Part shown: positions 30,988-40,419 of the stretch, piece by piece | Position numbering within the stretch: the first letter of the stretch is position 1 | Layout of the letters: every line of letters starts with the position of its first letter | Origin: Parapristionchus giblindavisi | Lineage: Eukaryota; Nematoda; Chromadorea; Rhabditida; Diplogasteridae | Assembly (NCBI GenBank): GCA_943737045.1 | Contig: CALSFV010000032.1 | Location: 879,001 to 943,000, forward strand | Reading direction: 5' to 3' | DNA length: 64,000 bases | Position numbers and translations under genes: made by a program | Notes under the pieces: model-generated | What the model was told of the DNA's origin: nothing | The model's input: only the letters and a program-made list of their open reading frames with translations | Databases searched by the model: none

Positions 30988-31653
30988 ATGTCCAATACTA
31001 CAGTGAGCGGTCCATTCAGGTTTCGCACTCCATTTAACGGTATTGTAGTAGGTGCGTCACAGAGTGGCAAAACCACCTGGGTTCTTAGACTTTTAAGTAA
31101 TATGCACATGCTCGATCAATCTACTCATTCCATTTATTGGCATCATGGAATAACAGCAGTTAATCTTCCCTGTGAATCTAGTAGCAGAGGTGTTCGCCTT
31201 CAAACTGTTCAAGGACTACCCGATGTGGAGACACTAAAACATCTTAGCCGTGATGGTCAACACCGGCTAGTTGTCTTGGACGATCTGATGATGGAGTCAA
31301 TTGCAAACAAGGATTTAATCACAGAACTATGGACCAAAGTTTCACACCATTACAACATTTCCTTTCTATTGCTAGCCCAATCACTTTTTGAAATCCCCCG
31401 TGTCATTCGTAATAACTCCCACTACCTCTGCCTATTCAAAGCTCTGGCGGATAAATTAAATGTAGTCAATTTAGGTAAACAACTCTTCCCAGGCCAGCTG
31501 GCATACTTTATGTCTGCTTTCAATGACGCAACACAGAGAAATTTTGGTTATCTTATTGTGACATCTCACCCCCGCGAAAATCACTCTCACTTTCGTTTGT
31601 GCACAGATGTGTTTGATATTACCAAAGTTTATGTGGTACGCAACAATAAATGA
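30988..31653 (+). CDS. ATP: Genome-packaging ATPase (FtsK/HerA, A32-like)
   Basis: 221 residues from ATG 30988, one base after the penton stop codon. Walker A is GASQSGKTT (residues 22-30); Walker B is LVVLDDLMME near residue 95. The following QSLFEIPRVIRNNSHYLCLFKA segment matches the sensor/arginine region typical of Polinton, adintovirus and A32-like packaging ATPases. It would drive the element DNA into preformed capsids. No membrane segment. AATAAA motifs just after the stop and in the opposite direction serve this gene and the convergent membrane-protein gene. It is likely co-expressed with the penton gene. Confidence 0.93.
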   Translation: MSNTTVSGPFRFRTPFNGIVVGASQSGKTTWVLRLLSNMHMLDQSTHSIYWHHGITAVNLPCESSSRGVRLQTVQGLPDVETLKHLSRDGQHRLVVLDDLMMESIANKDLITELWTKVSHHYNISFLLLAQSLFEIPRVIRNNSHYLCLFKALADKLNVVNLGKQLFPGQLAYFMSAFNDATQRNFGYLIVTSHPRENHSHFRLCTDVFDITKVYVVRNNK

Positions 31654-31721
31654 TGATGATACAATAAACAACAATAAATAAGAACAATGATAAACGAACA
31701 AGTGAAACAAAAGTTGTACAA

Positions 31722-33081
31722 TCATAGGCCAGGGTGGGCAGAGAGTCCTCTTACAAACTTGTCAGCCAATTCATGGCTGACCTCTCTCCTAATCATACGT
31801 CTAAGCGTGAGTTCGTTCTCAGCCTCTTCTACTCTCTTATCCGAGAGCTGTAGGATTTTGGTGGTACTCTCTTGATCACTAGCGAAAGCAATGGCATTGA
31901 AATTGGTTAAGAGAGAATCATGAAATGCTCTCGCCGTATCAAGCTCTCTCTGGGCCGCAACAATGTCGTTGGTGGCAAAGAACAGCTTCAATTCACCCTC
32001 AGCAAATGGGATCATACGGGTGTCTTCCTCGTCACTTGATAATTCAGGAGTTGGTGGTGGTGTCGAGTTGATTGATAGTACCTGAACTTTACACATTATC
32101 GTAATGTGCATCGCTCTAGCGTACCTCCATTGACTCTTCGTTGGTGTTGTGAGGCAGAGGAAAGGCCAGAGGCTCGTCAAGCCTTGCATTGGGTTCCTGA
32201 ACAACCAGACAATTGGTTATACGTGGAGACTTTGTTATTCTACCTGAGCTTCTTCTAGAAGTAGATGATATTGCTCGTAGATACTGTCTTGAGACGACAT
32301 GATATATCCCGAGGGTAACAGATGAAATGAATACTCCAAGTAAGAGTAAAGTAAGGGGTGGATCCTCCTCCTCCTGCTCTCCCTCAGCTCCACCCTTATC
32401 TCTGTCCTTGACTCCTCCCTTATCTTTGCCCTTGACTTCTCCTCCATCAGCTCCATCCTTATCGCTGTCCTTGACTATTTCATTTGGCCAAAGATTAACG
32501 GGGCTACCGTAGTTACAAGAGGAGGAGGAAACCATGAAAGGAATTTCACGTTGCCTTTCAGCAAATATATTACCATCAATGAAAAGATGACCACTGTCAT
32601 CAAGAATTATGACCACACCATCAGATGCTTCCATTTTCAAACAACTATAGGCGGTAGAACTTTGTTGTTGTTCTACGCCTGCAACAAAGTGATTGCCGGC
32701 ATTATCGATCCAGTGAAGTGCTGAAGTAAATCTGTCATACGCAAAACATCTAACCCCACTAATTAACAATTGATCATGGTGTGGATTGTTGGTGTGATGA
32801 TGAAACAGATGTGCCTCTGGGGTGCTATACAAAAGTTCTGATTCATTGATAACTTCCAAGTGATGAGTAACTATGGGCAGACGCGTGATATTTAAGCCAT
32901 TTAGCGATACATCTTTTGATGGTAGTGATTGGTGAAAGGTAACAATGTCAACCTGTCCATTCCCCGGTGTCAATCGACAATGAGTATTACGAAAGGGATA
33001 TTTAGAGTACACTTTATAAGTATTGTTAATGTAAGCAAATGATAGCGATACAATAAGTGACCATACAACGACAAGGTACAT
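31722..33081 (-). CDS. Predicted type I membrane protein, 438 aa, two exons
   Basis: Exon 1 is 32125-33081, the intron 32082-32124 (43 bp, GTACGC...CAG, phase 0), exon 2 31722-32081. A hydrophobic N-terminus (MYLVVVWSLIVSLSFA) is a likely signal peptide. The ectodomain has four Cys and three N-glycosylation sequons (N19, N64, N79). Residues about 205-240 form a highly charged Lys/Asp/Gly/Glu stalk, and TLLLLGVFISSVTLGIYHVV (about 243-265) is a single transmembrane helix. The cytosolic tail of about 170 residues is basic, then acidic, then a long helix with coiled-coil character. I do not recognise the family. It lies two bases after the PolB stop. An attachment, envelope or membrane-modifying role is inference; a captured host receptor is another option. 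Without splicing it would end at 321 residues after the TM. Confidence 0.75.
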
Positions 33082-33083
33082 GA

Positions 33084-36000
33084 TTATGAATGACCTAGAA
33101 TTGAGTCGATAGAATGAGAGAGCCGGGGTCTTCTGGGAGGAGGAGGGGAACTGGGTTCTATATAGCCAAAGGGTTTCTTTATAGTGTCCTCTCCTTGTCC
33201 TCTATCCACTCGTTTCCTAGAGAATGGCTTGTAACACCACGAGCCTTTGGCCGAGTAGATACGGCCAATCTCCTTTCTCATCTCGAATCTCTCTAGGGTA
33301 AGGGAAGTTGGAACTACACTCATCACCATACGATAAATTTCGGCATGAGTCAAAAGTGCCACGTCCTTGGCGGTTCTGGTGATTCCTCTTATGGCTTGTT
33401 TTACATCCCTCTCACCGGATCGCTCGTTCACCAGCATCATAGAGTAGTTTTTGCCTAAATTGCTCCATATTTGTGTTGGCTTACGGGGGTGTCTTACATC
33501 CTGCAAAAACTGCCTCTTCAATGTACCAACCGTCACTCATTTCATCACTCAGGTCCCCCAGCTCATCAGTAAGAATGTCCGCCATGGGATCTGGGCCACA
33601 GGCAGGCATCTCGAAAACGATAGAGTCCTGAGATGGTAGAATTGAGGTACCAATGAAAACAATAAATGTTACAGTGTCCATATAAGCAGCTCCTTTTCCA
33701 GCTCTCTTGGCAATTCTTCTAATGAGTATGCGAGCGTATGATGTTACAAAGGCAGCATGATGGACGGCAGAATATCTTAATTGGAATTGTTCAGGGAAAT
33801 AAGAAGAAGAGACGTTACCTGCTCGAGCGTACGGTGCCTCCTCGTGGCTTGTGTGATACCAGGGCAAACTGTTGATCTAATGATATTACATTTGTAACTT
33901 CTCGTGTACAATCCGTAAGTATGTAATATACTTTGGACCATTTGACTACGTCATGACTGACATGATCTACCTTTTGGGCGAGTTTTCCTAAAAAAATGAA
34001 TTAATTGTAAAATTTGATTACTCTTTAAAAGTGAACCCCATGCAGAGTTATTGCACAACTTGGCCACTGTCCTTCGAGCTGCAGATCTGGACATCTCATC
34101 AGGAGTTAGATTAAAGCCTAGCTTTTGGCAAATCTTCTCACAATAGGCTGCCTTGTCTGCAGCACTAATGACGTCCGACGGATAGGGACTTGCCTGGTAC
34201 TAAAATTATCTAGATTTAGATACTATTATTTGTCTCAATTAATATACCTTCATCTTCATAAATGTTCTAAAGTAAGGCTTGTACAGATCTTCCTCCCACA
34301 CACTCCAATTCCATACTTCATATACACTAAATAACATTTGTATAGTCATATTTGATAGTAGTAATAACTCACGCTAGAATAGTATATCCTTCAGATAGGG
34401 CCTCTTCTACCTCTACTGTGGTAAAAGTACCAATCCAGGCCCTTTGCTCATCAGAGTGATCGCACTCTTGTATACTTTAATAATTGTATTTTTTCAAATT
34501 TGCTAATGAAACCATTACTTACTTTTCCCTGGCACATTGTGCACACAATGGAAAGAACAGTCCCTTATCCCACGGGTACGGAAGCACCGCCAAGTCAAGG
34601 TTATTAGGGGGCAAGATTCGTAACTTGATAAGCCCTCTCCATGGGAGCTTATTGCCGGGAAAAGGAAGAGTGACGATAGGATCTGTGATGACTTCCGGCT
34701 GTCCAAGTGGGTAAGCCCTATGAATTTCATAATAAAATGGCACAAATTAATCACCACCTCATGGCCATCATAGCGGGATACAGGCTGACAATGTCATAAT
34801 ATTTAATGACCATTTCCGGTGTTCTCCTCAGGAACACTCGCAACACTTCAACACGTCCTCCGTAAAGAGCATCGCGTACTCTCAGACGAGAGATAACCTC
34901 AATGTACATTTCTCGTGTGTAAAATATGTATAAACATACCTCTGTGTTCTTAAAGAATTTTCTCATTTCCAAATTGGCGTCAATCATTCTTCTAATCTCA
35001 CACTCCCACATACATTTCACAGTAAAACCATAGCGGCGTATGAGGTCGACACGAGCCATTGTTCTATGGTATAGTGACTCGGCACTTTCGTCTCCATTAA
35101 GACGAGCGCCCTTTGGGTAACAATCACGACAGCCATGGAAACTGATAAAACAAAACCTTGATTTTGATAGACTAAAGCACCACTCACTAGCATCCCATTA
35201 TCTCTATCACAGTGTTGGTTTCCTCATCAAAACAATCAAAGCTGAATCTTTGACGTGAGTTTATAGCCAAGACCTAAAGTTGATATTATCATTTATCCTT
35301 AAATAAGTGAGCACCTTTTCTCCTCCAGGGCTTCGGGCATGAATGAGAGGAGGCGCATTGGGCCGTTCTTGGACTCTCAAATGCTCCAACCATTTAATCA
35401 TTATGAGAGCAAATTTAGATTGATTCTGTTTACCAAAACCATCTGAAAAGGGAACAATGGTGGTGGTGTAGGTAATTGGAACTTACTCTCTGGAAGATAG
35501 GGCATTAATTCGGCAGGTAAATGATCTGCTCTTAGAATCCATTGACAATAAGAGGCTAGTGTGTTGGCATTTGAGAAGGGACACCAGCCAGTTGCATCAA
35601 TCATTGTACTACGATACTTTAGACATCCCTTCATTAATATTAGTACATCTTGTTCTGCGGAATTGAGAAAATTACGTTGTGTTTTAGTTGTCAAACATAC
35701 TGCAATATTTTATAATCTCTTCATCCTGTATCCAAGGATGACCAGAGGCTTGTGCATGCCACGCCGCTAATTGTTTCTGAGCAGCAGGCTTCTTTCCATC
35801 AAAATCAAAATAAGCTAGCGGTGGAACGGATGGCCATACTCTTCCCCAATTCTCAGGGGTATTAGCAAAGAAGGGGAAAGTTCCTAAATTACATTGAAGG
35901 GTCATTTCACTTTCACTCTTTTACCTTTATCTTCACAATCTAACTCGAATGCCTTGGGAAAATCAGAGAGTGCCATAGGAATTAATAAGCAAGAGTCCTA

Positions 36001-37886
36001 AAAGAAGAGATAATATCTATTGAGAGATAGTGAAAGACCTTTAGTCTAATAGTGTTCTTTCCGCGCATATTGATAGTCACATCTACCAGCGCCTTGCCTT
36101 TGTTGATAATTTTAGTATCAATTCCTGCTCTTATTAATCCATGAAGTATAAGATGACTGTCGTACGATGCACCATTATGTGCAAATACCAATCTGTACCA
36201 ATAATTATTTTTTTCCAGCAAAGTGAAAATGACCTTCCTGACCTTCCTTTCATAGTCGGATCATTTAAAAGGAATTTACAAAATTGATCTATCACCGCAA
36301 AACGACCATCAGGAGTGGCGTAATAGTCTTCCTTATTAGTATATGTGAAGACTGCCTCTCGTGGGTCACATTGGGTACATGGGTCGTCATGATGCTTATC
36401 AGCACACTGATGACAAACCTAAGAGAAACATACATATTTGGGGTAAATTGTAATCATACCGACCTTACGGATAACAATGGTGCTAGCAATATGTCTAGCT
36501 GTGTACTTGAAAACCTGAGGTTCTGGTTCAGTATTCACAATGGACTCGATATCATAGAAAGCAAATCTAAAGGCTTCTTGGCTTTGTATGAGCTGTATTC
36601 TCTTTTTAGGAGTGAGTGCCTTCCAGTGGCAATCGTGTATTCTCAAAGTGTATTGCTGGCAGAGAGTACAGAAAATGTTCTCTCCACACACATGAGGTCC
36701 ATTGCTGACGCGATAACAATCAAGACATCTCAAAAGAAGAGTGTGTTTTATATGAATTCTTAAAACTCACATTGGGCAAGATTTGACTTTATCACAAATG
36801 GCAATTCTTCTAGCCCTAGACCCTCTTCCTCTACTACCGGCTTCAGCCTGTTGGTTTCCATACTTGTGCCTATCGAAACATGACTAAAACAAGGCATAAA
36901 GAGAGACATAATGCGAATAAAATGAAAGATTTGCCTGTGAAAAGAAGTTGAAATTACAATCTGTACATGTAATCTTTGGCCCCCCAGTACATAGTCCAAA
37001 TGAACGTAAGGTATCACATGAAGAGCACTTGTATTCACACCTAAAATTATGTACTTTTCATTAAGAATGTTTTATTGATATATTCAATACCTATGAATAC
37101 GCAGATCATGAGAAATCTTAAGACAAGCGCTACAAAAATATGCCTTATCATATACACCATATGTCGAAGATAGTGTTGTCCATTTAGCACCATCTGTGAC
37201 TATATGAATTGGTCGTTGCGCCACATTAGGACTAGCCCACTCTAGAGAACAGAAATGTGTTGCTTCATGCTAAAATTTTGTTAAAATTATCATGTCTCAT
37301 TACAATTTCTGTTACATATTTGAATAGGATGAGTCGATACGTTGGTCCCAATGCGTCCGCCAGCTGAGGTAGTTCATCTCTGGTCAAGGTCGCTCTTACA
37401 CTACACTCCCTGGCTAATTGAAGAGTGAATTGTTTCTGATTAGATTTATAGTTATTCTTTGTCATCTAAAATAGTATGGTTTAAAAAAAAAAAAGATCCG
37501 TACATTGCAATACAAAAAAAAGCTTATACCATACTTTTTTAATGCTTAACAACACTTCCTTGTATCTACTTCTTTCTTCCTCATCTGTTATCCGATCTAC
37601 ATCTTCAACTAACATTCCAGGTCTTGTGGCTCGAAATACATCTCTATCAGCCACAAATTTTCCAATAGTTATAGCTCTCATCATAGCCATTTCATCCTAG
37701 AAAAAAGAGTAATATAATTCGATTATTCAATAATGAGTACCTGAATAATAGTTTGAAATATGGAGAGACCTTTGAAAGACTTCTCATAACCACATAGAGT
37801 AGAACTCATTTCTCGGAGCCCTACCAGTTGATGGGGGGAGTGAATCAAATGAATGAGGATAACTCGAGAAAGATCCCTATCTTCAC
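33084..37886 (-). CDS. POLB: Protein-primed family B DNA polymerase, 24 exons
   Basis: Exons, 5' to 3': 37741-37886, 37535-37696, 37304-37465, 37091-37269, 36935-37040, 36771-36883, 36464-36728, 36234-36418, 36039-36192, 35925-35997, 35701-35883, 35487-35654, 35315-35442, 35188-35273, 34940-35141, 34758-34897, 34523-34717, 34373-34474, 34248-34326, 34037-34199, 33819-33987, 33673-33775, 33498-33627, 33084-33454. They join in frame to about 1250 codons. Motifs: Cys/His knuckles N-terminally; exonuclease FYDIES, HNGASYD and YC..DV; polymerase motif A DIVSLYP, motif B NSAWG, and motif C, where an intron divides the two halves of YMDTDS. All introns are GT-AG except 36884-36934 (GC-AG). The true start is unresolved: the first listed exon begins at an acceptor-like site with two orphan bases. 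The enzyme would replicate the element from protein-primed termini. Confidence 0.88.
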
Positions 37887-38149
37887 CTATCAAATATCAC
37901 TATCAATCAGATAACAATTAGTCAATCTTTAGTAGTCCATTAATTTCACAATGTCTCGAATGCCCTCGAAAGATCTCTATCATTACTTATCAATCATCGC
38001 TGTCAATCAGATATCAGTGCCTTAAACGACTTGGTCACTTTCTCCACTATCTTGGGGTGAGAGAGAGAGTATCATTCAATTGACCTTAACTCTAATTTAC
38101 ATTCGTTTCCTTTCACCTGCATCAGTCGTTCTAGAATCATTATCTCCAA
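37887..38149. promoter_or_regulatory. Divergent intergenic region, PolB / 133-aa gene
   Basis: 263 bp between the first recognised PolB exon and the plus-strand gene at 38150. It must hold the missing PolB 5' end and the promoters of both genes. About 45 bp near 37870-37914 recur with changes at 37970-38014 (agatc, ctatc, tatcaatcagata in the same order), so the PolB exon border has been partly duplicated into this region. No certain TATA box. Confidence 0.45.
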
Positions 38150-38595
38150 ATGAGCGAAGAAGAAGGTAATCTGAAAAAAAAATCCACATTCACTCTGTTT
38201 GTTTTGCAGTTAATTCGTACACTTTGGACAATATCGAGACAACGGCAAATGAAGGAGGTGTCTTTCAAGTATCTGCTGTGTTTGCCCTCAATAAAAGACC
38301 TCAAGAAACAGACTTTGTCTATTCAATCAATGACAGTATAGAAACCCTCTTCTCATTTGTACCTCCTAAAGCAAATATAGCTCATACTCTTTTAACTGTA
38401 GTCAATACCCACTTTGTCTTTTCGGAAAATTCGTTCTTTGTTCACTTTAAAAGAGGCGAAGATATAGGAGAAACATTATTAAATTTTCTAAAAACATTTA
38501 TTCAAAGCGGTAGTTCAGTTTCAATTTCTGACCCATTCACAATTACTCTTACTACCCTTCCTAGTCCTACCGACATGATAAAGAATACTAAATAA
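38150..38595 (+). CDS. Unrecognised 133-aa protein with a 16-nt first exon
   Basis: Exon 1 is 38150-38165 (only the start MSEEE plus one base), the intron 38166-38209 (44 bp, polypyrimidine then CAG, phase 1), exon 2 38210-38595. Exon 2 by itself stays open. The protein has an acidic start, alternating hydrophobic stretches such as VFQVSAVFALNKRP and HTLLTVVNTHFVFS, and ends TDMIKNTK. It looks like a compact alpha/beta protein without Cys motifs, signal peptide or membrane helix. An AATAAAG signal follows at about 38628. Divergent from PolB, so possibly expressed with it. No function proposed. Confidence 0.65.
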
Positions 38596-38718
38596 TGTAC
38601 ATTTGTTTCATATGGTTAATTGAATGTAATAAAGTTATTTGTCTAAACTTTCTAATCTCCTAGTATTGATTTTAGTAAAGTGACAGTACATTCAAGATAC
38701 TGTCTTGAAGGACATTTC

Positions 38719-38989
38719 CTAGTCTGTCAAGGGTAAAAGTCTGATAGTATCAAGAAGTAGTTCTAGTAGATCAAACTCATCCCTCAAATGTTCAACCTTG
38801 GAATCTGCAAGATCGAATTAGATGTTGATATAGTATTGATATAGTATTGATATATATTCTTTCGTTCATTGCACGCAAACTAACAATAAGTTTATTCAGT
38901 AATTTTATTATTATTAAAAGCACTATTGAACATAGGATAATGTTTACAATTAATAATGAAAAAAAAAAAAACATGGCACATTCAATCAT
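38719..38989 (-). CDS. Putative 66-aa single-pass membrane protein
   Basis: Proposed exon 1 is 38875-38989, intron 38805-38874 (donor GTGCAA, acceptor TTGCAG, phase 1), exon 2 38719-38804. Exon 1 encodes a strongly hydrophobic span (FSLLIVNIILCSIVLLIII) followed by LLNKLIVSL. Exon 2 adds a leucine-rich acidic helix (EHLRDEFDLLELLLDTI) before TAG. An upstream GTTTGC donor would also keep the frame. The ATG follows the stop of the upstream gene directly (TGAATG), the same tight packing seen elsewhere in the element. Without splicing a 65-residue product is possible. Small size and AT-rich codons make this a moderate call. Confidence 0.45.
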
Positions 38990-39490
38990 TCATTCATTTT
39001 CATCATCAGATATTGTAATTATATCGGGTTCTTCGTTCTTCATTTCCGGTATGTTCTCCTTGATACTCTCTCTAGTTTCCCTATCCTCGGCAACTTTGGC
39101 GAAATTAGTAATGAGAGTCTGATCTCTCTAAAATTAATTACAATATCATAAAGTAATAAAACATAAGTTATTACCGTTCCCTCTACTCTAGGTCCATAAT
39201 GTTTCATGAGCAGCTTTGGGTCCTTTCTGAAACAAAAAGTATTATTAAATAATTAATTTTGGAAACTTAATTAATAATAATTACCCTCTAGAATGGGGAT
39301 GACGAGTGACAGTTATTTTTGAATCATTTAATAAACGCCCGTAACATTTCATTATTAATTTAGGGTCCTTCCTGAAAAACATTATGTCTTATTATTAATT
39401 TGAAAACAAGTATTCAATTTTATTATACCCAATACTCGCAGGGTAGCGGGTCTTCGGGTGGTTCTCCTGGTTATTGCGAAGTACCTTCAT
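38990..39490 (-). CDS. 112-aa protein with duplicated motif and SUMO-interaction-like tail
   Basis: Exons, 5' to 3': 39429-39490, 39285-39371, 39175-39226, 38990-39127; introns of 57, 58 and 47 bp, all GT-AG and frame-consistent. Exons 2 and 3 both start with the same motif: GKDPKLIMKCYG and GKDPKLLMKHYG, each split by its intron in the same codon phase, so the second arose by exon duplication. The last residues read PDIITISDDENE. A beta-branched core followed by acidic residues is the classic SUMO-interacting motif. The N-terminus is basic. I do not know the family. A role in handling host SUMO-dependent nuclear functions is speculation. Stop codon abuts the next ATG. Confidence 0.65.
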
Positions 39491-39754
39491 GTTGGACGAT
39501 GGACTTACTCAGGCTAGACTATCTTATTTTAAATTTACAGTTCCCGATGGTGAAGCGAAAGAGTACACTAAATGAATAGGGAGCAGAGATGTAGGGTGGT
39601 TAGAAAAAGATAAGATATGTATAGAGAGAGTGCAGAGATAAAGAGTAGTAAGATAAAGATAAGATAAAGGGGTGGAGTCTGCTTACTCCTACATAAGCAT
39701 AGCCCCTCTTGACCATTCACACCCTGTAAAGTGATAGTGTGTTGTTAGTCGAGA
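39491..39754. promoter_or_regulatory. Divergent intergenic region near right end
   Basis: 264 bp between the SUMO-motif gene (minus) and the right zinc-ribbon gene (plus). It contains a tract of gataagataaag repeats (about 39645-39670), GATA-like words that could bind GATA factors. It presumably holds promoters for both genes. Confidence 0.4.
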
Positions 39755-40310
39755 ATGATGATGAACACCAACTACTCTACTGTGAAGAAGCAGAAGATTG
39801 AATCTGGTGTCAAGTCTTCTTCTTCTTCTTTTGGGAAACGTAGATACGGTAGTACCGAAGGAGCATCCACCCCTGCTGCTGCAAACGTAGCATCAAGATC
39901 GAAGAACAGCATGGAGGAAATGGTAATATCTGTTTTTATCTTGTAGTTCATACGATCAATAACTCCCATATCAGCTAAATACTTATCGCTACGCGCCTCC
40001 TACTGAGGACGTCATGGCGAAGAACTCCTTCAACCAATGCTTCATGAGCCAGCAGCATCCCGCACTGATACTGTACATGTGCGACGAGTGTAGTGGCAGC
40101 GCTCGTGAGTATAACCAGAAGATTATGTATGATGGAAAACATTGCCTAGTTATCCCCCTTTGCAATAATTGTATTTATACCAATCGACGCAACTCTCATA
40201 CAAGATTCTTCAATATTGCCATGAAGAACATGCATGACAGATGCGTCGGTGGTAAGAAGATGGTTGCTGCTGGTGATATTGATGCTGTTGAAAGTCAATC
40301 ATTGTGTTAA
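39755..40310 (+). CDS. Small zinc-ribbon protein, right end (two exons)
   Basis: Exon 1 is 39755-39922, the intron 39923-39974 (52 bp, GT-AG, phase 0, directly after a Met codon), exon 2 39975-40310; 167 residues. Exon 1 is Ser/Lys-rich (KKQKIESGVKSSSSSFGKRR, nuclear-localisation-like). Exon 2 has CDEC and CNNC knuckles 23 residues apart, with KIMYDGKHCLVIPLC between them, matching KLIHGDGYQTITIHVC of the left-end gene, and a following NRR/RF basic segment. Shared intron position, phase and spacing show common origin with 23780-24262. Both genes read in the plus direction, so they are not mirror copies of one TIR-borne gene. An AATAAA signal lies at 40326-40331. Confidence 0.75.
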
Positions 40311-40419
40311 TTTCATTGTCTTCTGAATAAATTGTTGTTAAAAATCTCATTTGTTTGTTGCAACCTCACTAGATAGATAGAGAGAGAGGACTGAAGAGAG
40401 TACAGACAAGCAGAGTAGT

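Noticed and set aside
31722..32204. Independent 160-aa minus-strand gene
   Set aside because: Its start lies in the frame-shifted end of the membrane-protein exon; a 43-bp intron joins its body to that gene in frame.
36419..36463. Read-through of PolB introns as coding sequence
   Set aside because: Some introns have no stop (for example 34898-34939), but removal improves the fit to PolB family spacing and the flanking GT-AG signals are good.
33481..37690. A series of separate short minus-strand genes of 60-130 codons
   Set aside because: Their ends coincide with splice sites, and their inner parts carry consecutive PolB motifs in order, so they are exons of one gene.
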